Below, in pieces: positions 1 through 5,079 of a stretch of DNA of 5,079 nt. Source of the DNA: Jatrophihabitans sp. (lineage in GTDB: Bacteria > Actinomycetota > Actinomycetes > Mycobacteriales > Jatrophihabitantaceae); the NCBI GenBank assembly GCA_025966255.1, contig JAOPVG010000362.1, positions 1 to 5,079 on the forward strand, read 5' to 3'. The notes beneath the pieces were generated by a model. The model did no database searches and had not been told where the DNA came from. It was given only the letters and a program-made list of their open reading frames with translations. The position numbers were made by a program, and so were the translations under genes. Numbering within the stretch: position 1 is the first letter of the stretch; each line of letters opens with the position of its first letter.

Positions 1-779
1 GCGGCGGTGATCGAATGCCGGAATTGCAAGATCGAGTTGGCCTCTTGGTACGCCGCGCTCAGCTGCCCGGGCGAGGCCGCCTTCACATAGATGCTCTGCA
101 CCGAGTTGGGGTTCGATCCGCCGACGATCCGTTGGGCCGCCGTGCTCATCGGCACGATTGCCTGGTCGTCCAGGTTCGTCGTGGAGTTCGATCCGGCCGA
201 GGTCAGTTCACCGACTACCTGGAACGCAACATTGTTGATCGTGACGCTCTGTCCTATCGGGTTGAGCGGGCCGAACAGTTGGCTGGCGGTGTCCGGTGCT
301 AGCACCGTGACTGCCGCAGCGTTCGCCTCGTCGGCTGCGGTGAGGAAGCGGCCGGACTGGAGCGTCCGTCCGCGGACGGATGCCCACTGCGAATTTGTGC
401 CGACGACGGTTGTGGTCCAGTTCGTCGAGCCGTTGACGAGTGACTGGTTGTTGCTCTGCAGGATCGGCGCGACTCCGCTGATGTCGGGCGCTGCGGTCTT
501 CGAGCCCAGCGCCGTCGCGTCCGACGTCGTCAGCGTGGACGCGGAACCGAAGCCGCCGCGTACGCCGCCGGTCGTGGAACTGCCCGGCGAGATGATCAGC
601 AGGTTGCCGCCCAACGCGGATAGCTGCTTCGCCACCTGCTGCTGCGCGCCCTGGCCGAACCCTACGGTCAACACGACCGCGGCGATGCCGATCAGAATCC
701 CCAGTGACGTCAGCATGGAACGCAGTTTGTGGGTGCGGATGGCGTCCCAGGCGTTCGCAATGATGTCGGCCCAGGTCAT
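1..779 (-). CDS. MacB/FtsX-type ABC transporter permease, N-terminal part (cut by window edge)
   Basis: This is the membrane subunit of an ABC exporter, working with the ATPase and adaptor genes just upstream. About 259 codons are visible and the frame is still open at the left edge. A basic amphipathic N-terminus (residues 1-20, with HKLR at 17-20) leads into one transmembrane helix at about 22-42. The segment after it, GQGAQQQV then LGGNLLIISPG (about 42-66), is typical of the start of the MacB periplasmic core domain. The rest is a Ser/Thr/Gly-rich extracytoplasmic domain. Near 186-220 it carries the family pattern VVGEL, then D-x-x-x-IVP, then a Gly. Family members run to roughly 400 residues, with three more helices at the C-terminus; those must lie outside the window. 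The ATG overlaps the ATPase stop codon as ATGA, and AGGGG sits 6 nt upstream. The family call is firm; the transported substrate is unknown. Confidence 0.9.
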   Translation of the reverse strand, partial: MTWADIIANAWDAIRTHKLRSMLTSLGILIGIAAVVLTVGFGQGAQQQVAKQLSALGGNLLIISPGSSTTGGVRGGFGSASTLTTSDATALGSKTAAPDISGVAPILQSNNQSLVNGSTNWTTTVVGTNSQWASVRGRTLQSGRFLTAADEANAAAVTVLAPDTASQLFGPLNPIGQSVTINNVAFQVVGELTSAGSNSTTNLDDQAIVPMSTAAQRIVGGSNPNSVQSIYVKAASPGQLSAAYQEANSILQFRHSITA

Positions 780-1504
780 CGGCCACCCCTGATGTCGTTG
801 GTGGCGATCTCGCCATCCCGGATCCGGATCACGCGAGCCGCCCGCTCGGCGACCTCGGCCTCATGCGTGATCAGCACGACGGTGCGGCCCTGGTCGTGCA
901 GTTCGTCGAACAGCCGCAGCACCTCCGCTGTGGCGACCGAGTCCAGGTTGCCGGTCGGCTCGTCCGCGAGCACCAGCGCCGGGTCCGTGACCAGTGCCCG
1001 CGCCACCGCGACGCGCTGCTGCTGCCCTCCGGAGAGCTCTCCAGGGCGGTGCTGCACCCGATCGCCGAGGCCGACCCGACTCAGTGCCTCGGTGGCCCGT
1101 CGTCTCCGGATCTCGCGCGGCACTCCCGCGTAGGACAGCGGCACCTCGACGTTGCGCAGGGCGCTCATCGACGACAGCAGGTTGAACTGTTGGAAGACGA
1201 AGCCGATCCGCCGATTACGCACCTCGGCCAGGTCGATCTCGTCCATCTCGCTGACGTCCTCGCCCGCAAGCTCGTAACGCCCGGAGGTGGGGACGTCGAG
1301 GCAGCCGATGATGTGCATCAGCGTGGACTTGCCCGATCCGGACGGGCCCATGATCGCCACGTACTCACCTTCGTTGATCGTCAGTGAAACTCCGCGCAGT
1401 GCTTCGACCGCGATCTCGCCGGTCTGGTAGATCTTGCGGACCACGTCGAGTTCGATGACCGGGCTGGTGCTCGTTTGCGCCAGGACCGGTGCCGGGCTAG
1501 CCAC
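776..1504 (-). CDS. ABC transporter ATP-binding protein (MacB/LolD/YknY type)
   Basis: This is the cytoplasmic ATPase that powers the exporter. With a GTG start at 1504 it has 242 residues, the usual size for a stand-alone domain of this family. All nucleotide-binding motifs are intact: Walker A GPSGSGKST (53-61), Q-loop in FVFQQFN (Q105/Q106), signature LSGGQQQR (157-164), Walker B VLADEPTGNLD with D181 and E182, and the switch histidine in LITHE (H214). IIGCLDVPTSG after Walker A and QQFNLL are typical of MacB/LolD-like ATPases. The GTG overlaps the adaptor stop codon by 8 nt (GTGGCTAG). No strong ribosome-binding site precedes it, so coupling to adaptor translation is likely. An in-frame GTG at 1513 is nearly as good. 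An in-frame ATG at 1642 would add a 46-residue Ala/Pro-rich leader that looks like an out-of-frame reading of the adaptor's Gly-rich tail, so I rejected it. Confidence 0.93.
   Translation of the reverse strand: MASPAPVLAQTSTSPVIELDVVRKIYQTGEIAVEALRGVSLTINEGEYVAIMGPSGSGKSTLMHIIGCLDVPTSGRYELAGEDVSEMDEIDLAEVRNRRIGFVFQQFNLLSSMSALRNVEVPLSYAGVPREIRRRRATEALSRVGLGDRVQHRPGELSGGQQQRVAVARALVTDPALVLADEPTGNLDSVATAEVLRLFDELHDQGRTVVLITHEAEVAERAARVIRIRDGEIATNDIRGGR
786..790 (-). promoter_or_regulatory. Ribosome-binding site of the permease gene
   Basis: AGGGG lies 6 nt before the ATG at 779, inside the last codons of the ATPase gene. It supports the choice of the ATGA-overlap start. The overlap also suggests that ribosomes finishing the ATPase help start the permease, keeping the two subunits in balance. 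Confidence 0.55.
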
Positions 1505-2780
1505 CCGCGCCACCGCCAGCCCCGCCGCCGCCGCCGCCGGGCGCCCTGCCCCCACCACCGGGGAACCCGCCGCCACCTGGGAACTGCCCGCCGCCCGGGA
1601 ACTGCCCGCCACCGGGCGCGCCGGTCCGGGCCGCGCCGCCACCGGCCGGCGTCTGCAGCTGCGGCACCTGGATCTGGTCGCCCGCCGCTAGACCCGAGGT
1701 GATCTGACTCTGCCCACCCGAAGAGATGCCGACCTGGACGGTCGTCTGCACTGTCTTGCCGTTCGTCACCTTCTCCACGTATTGCGTGCCGGTTGAGGAG
1801 CGGTGCAGCGCCGTCGTCGGAACGACGATCCCGGTGACCTGCTTGTAGATCACCGCCGCCGTGACGTTGGCCCCGTCGTGCAGGCCGCTCGGTGAGCCCG
1901 TCACATTGATGACGACCGGGTAGCTTGCCGTGCCCGTCGTGGACGAGGACACCAGCCCAATCGAGGACACGGTCCCGTAGACCATGGCCGTCGCACCCGT
2001 CACCGTCAGCTGCGCCTGGTTGTTCGCCTTGATCAGGCCCACCGAACTGGAGTCCACCGAGGCGTTGACGATCCAGGAGTCCGTGCCGATCACCAGGACC
2101 TGCGGCGTAGTGGTCGATGTGCTCGACGTACTGCTGGCGCCGCCGGCGCCACCGGCCCCTGCTCCCCCACCGGATGCGCCCGACGATCCGCTGCCGCCCG
2201 CTGTCGAACCGGTCGACGAACTACTGCCGGACACCGACTGGCCGACGGTGAGGCTGACCGAGGCAACCACGCCGTCTATCGGCGAGGTCAACGTCGCCTG
2301 CGCGAGTTGGCTCGTCGCCGACGCGAGCTGGTTCTCCGCGGCGGTCAGCGCGGCCTGGTCCGCGTTGATCTGGGTGGTGGTGGCGCCACTGGTGTTGTCG
2401 TTGTCGACCTTCGCCTGCGCGTTGGCCACGCCGGCCTGGGCCTGGGCCTTGTTGGCGGCGAGCGACGCCGAGTCGATCGTCGCGAGCGCGTGACCCTTCT
2501 TCACTGTCTGGCCCACGGTCGCAGACAGCTTCGTGACCTGGCCGGAGACCGCGAAGTTCAGGCTGGCCTGCTGGGCCGGCGCCACCGTCCCCGTCGCTGA
2601 CACGGTCTGCTTCACCGTGCCCGTGCTGACCGTCTGCGTTCTGGTCGTCGCGGTTGCGGCACTCGCGGGGTTGTTGCGGGTACCGAAGTACACGCCGGAC
2701 GCGGCTACCGCGAGCACGGCCACCACCAGCAGCCCGCTCAACCGCGGATGGGCCCGGACACGACGCATCAGCGGCTTCAT
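1497..2780 (-). CDS. Membrane-fusion (adaptor) protein of an ABC exporter, HlyD/MacA/YknX type
   Basis: This is the membrane-anchored, extracytoplasmic adaptor subunit, 427 residues. A basic N-terminus (MKPLMRRVRAH) precedes one hydrophobic anchor at about 14-33. I see no lipobox cysteine. The first lipoyl/barrel-sandwich half is at about 54-106, with VSGQV and VGQTVKKGHALATID. A short Ala/Gln-rich helical hairpin follows (about 107-163). The returning half is at about 164-183, with the family hallmark LTSPIDGVVASVSLTVGQSV. A Ser/Gly/Ala linker (184-225) comes next, then the beta-barrel (about 226-312) and the membrane-proximal domain (about 313-375, with VVPTTALH). The tail (379-427) is almost only Gly and Pro, with PGGGQF repeats. 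The ATG overlaps the regulator stop as ATGA and has a strong GGAGG site 7 nt upstream. MacA-like proteins stabilise and stimulate their ABC partner. In a single-membrane actinomycete no TolC channel is expected, so the YknX comparison is closer. Confidence 0.92.
   Translation of the reverse strand: MKPLMRRVRAHPRLSGLLVVAVLAVAASGVYFGTRNNPASAATATTRTQTVSTGTVKQTVSATGTVAPAQQASLNFAVSGQVTKLSATVGQTVKKGHALATIDSASLAANKAQAQAGVANAQAKVDNDNTSGATTTQINADQAALTAAENQLASATSQLAQATLTSPIDGVVASVSLTVGQSVSGSSSSTGSTAGGSGSSGASGGGAGAGGAGGASSTSSTSTTTPQVLVIGTDSWIVNASVDSSSVGLIKANNQAQLTVTGATAMVYGTVSSIGLVSSSTTGTASYPVVINVTGSPSGLHDGANVTAAVIYKQVTGIVVPTTALHRSSTGTQYVEKVTNGKTVQTTVQVGISSGGQSQITSGLAAGDQIQVPQLQTPAGGGAARTGAPGGGQFPGGGQFPGGGGFPGGGGRAPGGGGGGAGGGAGG
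1524..1538. repeat. Short GCC trinucleotide run
   Basis: Five perfect GCC units on the plus strand encode part of the polyglycine stretch near residues 415-420 of the adaptor. Such runs can change length by slippage in whole codons, which would alter only the length of the glycine tail. Confidence 0.7.
1561..1614. repeat. Three tandem 18-bp repeats encoding PGGGQF hexapeptides
   Basis: Three back-to-back 18-bp units start at 1561, 1579 and 1597, each beginning GGGAAC on the plus strand. The second and third differ at only two positions (near their ends); the first is more diverged. On the coding strand they give PGGGQF, PGGGQF and PGGGGF (adaptor residues 389-406). The near-identical DNA suggests recent duplication rather than independent codon choice. 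Confidence 0.85.
2106..2231 (-). other. Ser/Gly/Ala-rich linker inside the adaptor
   Basis: Adaptor residues 184-225 consist almost entirely of Ser, Gly, Ala and Thr. They separate the end of the lipoyl half (VGQSV) from the beta-barrel strand beginning QVLVIG. In most MacA/YknX relatives these two elements are joined directly or by a few residues, so this looks like a flexible insertion of about 40 residues. That comparison is from general knowledge of the family, not from an alignment. Confidence 0.65.
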
Positions 2781-3544
2781 CGAACCCCCTCCGGCACCGC
2801 GGTGCGGCCGACGCGAAGGCTGTATCCGATGCCCCGCAACGTGTGAATCAAGGGTGGTTCGGCTTGGTCGATCTTCTTTCGCAAGGACGAGATGTAGGAC
2901 TCGACGACCCCGTCACTGCCGCGGTAGTCGTAACTCCATACGTGCGCCAGAATTTGCGCCTTCGAAACGACGTGACCGCTGTTCTCCAGCAGATAGCGCA
3001 GTAGCGCGAATTCCGTCGGCGACAATTCGACGATGGTGTTTGCCCGGCGGACCTCGTGCAGGTCTTCGTGCAATTCCAAGTCCGCGAACCGCAGGACACC
3101 GCCTTCATCGGTTGCCGGAACCGTATTCGCCGGTCCGATGCGGCGCAGCACAGCGCGGACGCGAGCCACGACCTCGTCCAGGCTGAACGGCTTGCTGATG
3201 TAGTCGTCGCCGCCGATCGCCAGGCCGGTCAGCGCATCCGCGGTTCGGTCGCGGGCGGTCAGGAACACGACCCCCACCTGTTCGGTGCTTCGCCGCAGCT
3301 GCCGGCACAGCTCGAATCCGTCAATGTCGGGCAACATGACGTCGAGCAGCACGAGGTGCGGACGGAAATCGGCTGCTACCGCGAGTGCCTGCGCACCGGT
3401 GTGCGCGGCCCGCACATCGAATCCCACAAAACGCAATCCGGTTACGAGCAGATTTGCGATGTCGGTCTCGTCGTCGACGACGAGCAGTCGCGCACTGCCG
3501 GGCGCCGCGCTGTCGTTCGGCGGTACGGGTTTATCGTTGGGCAT
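2777..3544 (-). CDS. Two-component response regulator, OmpR/PhoB family
   Basis: This is a cytoplasmic DNA-binding regulator of 255 residues, phosphorylated by the kinase encoded just upstream. The receiver domain (about 18-135) has every conserved position: acidic pair D24/D25 in VVDDE, phospho-acceptor D68 in LLDVMLPDIDGFE, T96 in FLTA, and K118 in SKPF. A short linker leads to the winged-helix output domain (about 148-247), with LSPTEFALLRYLLENSG, a recognition-helix region at about 211-225 (DGVVESYISSLRKKI) and the closing hairpin HTLRGIGYSLR. The overall wording is close to mycobacterial PhoP/TcrX-type regulators. About 17 unstructured residues precede the receiver domain, and AAGGAG 5 nt upstream supports this ATG. 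Its most likely target is its own operon, including the exporter genes downstream. The binding site would be upstream of the kinase and out of view. Confidence 0.96.
   Translation of the reverse strand: MPNDKPVPPNDSAAPGSARLLVVDDETDIANLLVTGLRFVGFDVRAAHTGAQALAVAADFRPHLVLLDVMLPDIDGFELCRQLRRSTEQVGVVFLTARDRTADALTGLAIGGDDYISKPFSLDEVVARVRAVLRRIGPANTVPATDEGGVLRFADLELHEDLHEVRRANTIVELSPTEFALLRYLLENSGHVVSKAQILAHVWSYDYRGSDGVVESYISSLRKKIDQAEPPLIHTLRGIGYSLRVGRTAVPEGVR
2788..2792 (-). promoter_or_regulatory. Ribosome-binding site of the adaptor gene
   Basis: GGAGG, continuing as GGG, sits 7 nt before the ATG at 2780, within the final codons of the response regulator. It is the strongest ribosome-binding site in the window and fixes the adaptor start at the ATGA overlap rather than the in-frame ATG four codons further in. 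Confidence 0.8.
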
Positions 3545-3569
3545 ACCAGCTCCTTCGGGGACCTGGTAT
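3543..3569 (-). promoter_or_regulatory. Hairpin enclosing the ribosome-binding site and start codon of the response regulator
   Basis: In the minus-strand transcript, AUACCAG (3569-3563) is a perfect complement of CUGGUAU (3549-3543). Between them, UCC (3561-3559) can pair with GGA (3553-3551) around a five-base loop, with a single G-G mismatch between the two stems. The 3' arm contains the first two bases of the AUG, and the inner stem contains the core of the Shine-Dalgarno site. The structure would be expected to lower initiation of the regulator unless it is melted. No U-tract follows, so it is not a terminator. It could instead be a DNA-level dyad bound by a protein. The inverted repeat is seen directly; its function is inference. 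Confidence 0.5.
3550..3555 (-). promoter_or_regulatory. Ribosome-binding site of the response regulator gene
   Basis: AAGGAG lies 5 nt before the ATG at 3544. It falls inside the hairpin at 3543-3569: its GGA can pair with UCC on the 5' side. Access to this site may therefore depend on whether the hairpin is open. Confidence 0.75.
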
Positions 3570-3577
3570 CAGAACAT
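3569..3577 (-). other. Possible minimal upstream reading frame ATG-TTC-TGA
   Basis: In the kinase-regulator gap a GGAGG (3590-3586) stands 8 nt before an ATG (3577) that is followed by one codon and a TGA. This ATG is in frame with the response regulator, so the TGA separates it from the true start 33 nt downstream. The TGA touches the 5' arm of the hairpin at 3543-3569. It may be a small coupling element, a remnant of a longer regulator N-terminus, or chance. Confidence 0.25.
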
Positions 3578-3604
3578 CGGATCTACCTCCGCCCACGCTG
3601 CATG

Positions 3605-5053
3605 TCAGGTGAGGGTCAGCTGTGAGGGTGGCAGCGTCACGACGAACGACGTGCCGGTGCCAGCCGTGCTGGTGCACGTGACCGTCCCGTGACTCGCATG
3701 AACGATCGCCTGCACGATCGCGAGGCCCAGACCGCTGCCACCGCGGGCGCGGGACCGGCTCGGATCCACTCGGTAGAAGCGTTCGAACAGCCGCGCGAGC
3801 TGGTCCGGCGGCAGCCCCGGCCCCTCGTCGGCAACCTCGAGGCGCACTCGGTCACCTTCTTGCCGGAGCGAGACATGGACCGCAGTGCCGTCGGGCGTGT
3901 GCGTCAGAGCGTTGCCGAGCAGGTTCGCGAGCACCTGCTTGATCCGGTCGGCGTCGGCATCGACTGACACCGGACCGTCCGGAGCCGGGTAATCGATCGG
4001 CCGGTGCGGTGCCCGTACCCGGGCGTCCGCTACTGCGTCCGCAGTAAGCGCGCCAAGATCGACCGTCGCAAGTTTGAGCGGACGCTCCTGATCGAGATAC
4101 GCCAGCAGCAACAGGTCGTCGACCAGCACGCCCATGCGCGCGGCCTCGGCCTCGATGCGACCCATGGCTCGGTTCCGGGCGGCTTCATCGGGGAGTGCGC
4201 CTTTGCGTGCGAGCTCGGCGTAGCCGCGAACCGTTGTCAGCGGCGTCCGCAATTCGTGGCTCGCGTCCGCGATGAACTGGCGCAGTGCGGTCTCGCTCTG
4301 CTCGCGGGCCGTGAACGCCGACTCGATCCGGGCCAGCATTGCATTGAACGTGTTGGACAGGCGCCCTATCTCCGTGCCCGGACGGCCAGGAGGCACCCGC
4401 CTCGACAGGTCGCCATCGGCGATGTCCTCCGCGGTCTGCTCCACGGTTTCCAGCGGGCGGAGGCCTATCCGCACGGCTATGGTCGCGAGCGCCGTCAGGA
4501 CGACCAGCACCAGCAGGGCGACGAGCCAGGTGATCATTTCCAGGCGATGGACGGTCGCATCGACGGTCTGCAACGAGATCGCGACCGCGCGCGACCCTGA
4601 CCCATCCGGATCCAGGACGGCGCGGACCCGGAAGCCCGACCCGCCGCTCGTCGACGGAACCGTGAACGGGTTGCCCCCTTCGCTGCGCACCTTCGCCGTG
4701 TTCACGCCGGTCAGATCCGGCTTCGCCCCGCCCAGCGCGAGCGATCCGCCGCGCTGGCCGAGCACGGCGCCGTTCGGGTTCAGGTCGGTGAACCAGAACG
4801 GCGTCGGCAGCTGGTCAGACGGCCGGCTGAGCGGTTGAGAAGACGCCGGCGCCGAGGGAAGCGGGCGGCCCAGCGTACGAACCCCGACCTGCAGTTGCGT
4901 GTCCACCTGATGAACGAGGTAGCTGCGCAGCAGCGCGACACCGACGGTTCCCGTCGTGACCAGGGCCACCGCGACCAACCCGACGACACCGGCCAGAAGT
5001 CGAGACCGCAGCGACCAGTTGCGAAGGGAGAGTCGGGTCAGCCGTCTGCGCAC
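3605..5053 (-). CDS. Membrane sensor histidine kinase (HAMP, HisKA, HATPase_c)
   Basis: This is the sensor of the two-component pair, 482 residues from the GTG at 5053. TM1 is at about 18-43 and TM2 at about 173-195. Between them is an extracytoplasmic sensor region of about 130 residues with a Pro/Ser-rich start, no cysteine and no domain I recognise. A HAMP linker follows (about 196-248). The dimerisation domain carries H266 in SHELRTP (265-271). The ATP-binding domain has the N-box NLLGNALTHT (377-386), G1 box DEGPGL (409-414), F-box FERFYR (423-428) and G2 box GGSGLGLAIV (438-447). All catalytic motifs are intact. The start is uncertain: no good ribosome-binding site precedes this GTG, and the frame stays open to the right edge (reading GFVRTLRE before it), so translation may begin outside the window. 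The kinase gene precedes its regulator, the less common order. Confidence 0.94.
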   Translation of the reverse strand: MRRRLTRLSLRNWSLRSRLLAGVVGLVAVALVTTGTVGVALLRSYLVHQVDTQLQVGVRTLGRPLPSAPASSQPLSRPSDQLPTPFWFTDLNPNGAVLGQRGGSLALGGAKPDLTGVNTAKVRSEGGNPFTVPSTSGGSGFRVRAVLDPDGSGSRAVAISLQTVDATVHRLEMITWLVALLVLVVLTALATIAVRIGLRPLETVEQTAEDIADGDLSRRVPPGRPGTEIGRLSNTFNAMLARIESAFTAREQSETALRQFIADASHELRTPLTTVRGYAELARKGALPDEAARNRAMGRIEAEAARMGVLVDDLLLLAYLDQERPLKLATVDLGALTADAVADARVRAPHRPIDYPAPDGPVSVDADADRIKQVLANLLGNALTHTPDGTAVHVSLRQEGDRVRLEVADEGPGLPPDQLARLFERFYRVDPSRSRARGGSGLGLAIVQAIVHASHGTVTCTSTAGTGTSFVVTLPPSQLTLT

Positions 5054-5079
5054 CTCACGCAGAGTACGTACGAAACCCG

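Larger units (their letters stand above)
1500..1646 (-). other. Gly/Pro-rich low-complexity C-terminal tail of the adaptor
   Basis: Residues 379-427 of the adaptor follow the last recognisable domain and contain almost only Gly with Pro, Ala, Gln and Phe. No secondary structure is expected. It is probably a flexible extracytoplasmic extension beyond the membrane-proximal domain. The same DNA sits immediately before the ATPase start and is extremely GC-rich, so it also shapes the translation-initiation region of the next gene. Confidence 0.75.
3545..3604. other. 60-nt gap between kinase and response regulator genes
   Basis: This is the only non-coding stretch of any size between genes here. 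Apart from the hairpin, the regulator's ribosome-binding site and the tiny upstream frame, I see nothing in it. I find no convincing -35/-10 pair and no terminator, so the kinase and regulator are probably on one transcript. Confidence 0.6.

Noticed and set aside
91..792. Long plus-strand open frame opposite the permease
   Set aside because: It is the complement of a clearly conserved MacB-type permease. Its translation has no recognisable domain, and open antisense frames are expected in GC-rich DNA.
208..816. Minus-strand open frame, 202 residues, overlapping the permease in another frame
   Set aside because: Its product is an Arg/His/Asp-rich jumble typical of a shifted reading of GC-rich coding DNA. 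The permease frame from 779 carries the family motifs.
3543..3569. Reading the gap hairpin as a rho-independent terminator
   Set aside because: No run of U follows on either strand, and on the minus strand the 3' arm runs directly into the regulator's start codon.
3056..3625. Plus-strand open frame opposite the response regulator and the intergenic gap
   Set aside because: It is antisense to a fully motif-complete regulator, with no domain and no ribosome-binding support.
4004..4838. Two plus-strand open frames opposite the kinase
   Set aside because: Both are antisense shadows of the HAMP, dimerisation and sensor regions. Their residue composition is low-complexity and resembles no family.
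5064..5071. 8-bp palindrome GTACGTAC near the right edge, as a possible operator
   Set aside because: It is short, isolated and lies in a frame that may still be kinase coding sequence. OmpR-type sites are usually direct repeats, and too little upstream sequence is visible.
1..5079. Search for insertion sequences, tRNAs, CRISPR arrays or attachment sites
   Set aside because: The window is filled by five tightly packed genes of uniform composition. No terminal inverted repeats, spaced direct repeats or cloverleaf structures were seen.

Overview
The window is GC-rich, and its five genes all lie on the minus strand, packed end to end. Coding is strongly biased to G or C at third codon positions. 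The response regulator closely resembles the PhoP/TcrX-like regulators of actinobacteria. Together these point to a high-GC actinomycete (Actinomycetota); I cannot name a genus. No mobile element, RNA gene or CRISPR array is visible.

Read in the direction of transcription (right to left), the order is: a membrane sensor histidine kinase (about 5053 to 3605), a 60-nt gap, an OmpR/PhoB-type response regulator (3544 to 2777), a membrane-fusion/adaptor protein of the HlyD/MacA/YknX kind (2780 to 1497), an ABC transporter ATPase of the MacB/LolD/YknY kind (about 1504 to 776), and a MacB/FtsX-type permease cut off by the left edge (779 to beyond 1). The last four genes overlap by 4, 8 and 4 nt. That indicates one transcription unit with translational coupling. 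The promoter lies beyond the right edge and the terminator beyond the left edge.

The genes read as a sense-and-export module. The kinase senses something outside the membrane and phosphorylates the regulator. The regulator probably controls this operon, which also encodes a three-part exporter: ATPase, permease and extracytoplasmic adaptor. Relatives with this architecture (MacAB in Gram-negatives, YknXYZ in Bacillus) export or protect against macrolides, peptides or toxins. The substrate here cannot be told from sequence.

The parts are ordinary families. The less ordinary details are a hairpin that encloses the ribosome-binding site and start codon of the response regulator, with an in-frame three-codon ATG-TTC-TGA just upstream; two low-complexity segments in the adaptor (a Ser/Gly/Ala linker and a Gly/Pro tail built from three hexapeptide repeats); and the kinase-before-regulator gene order. 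I see no clear evidence of a new kind of system.
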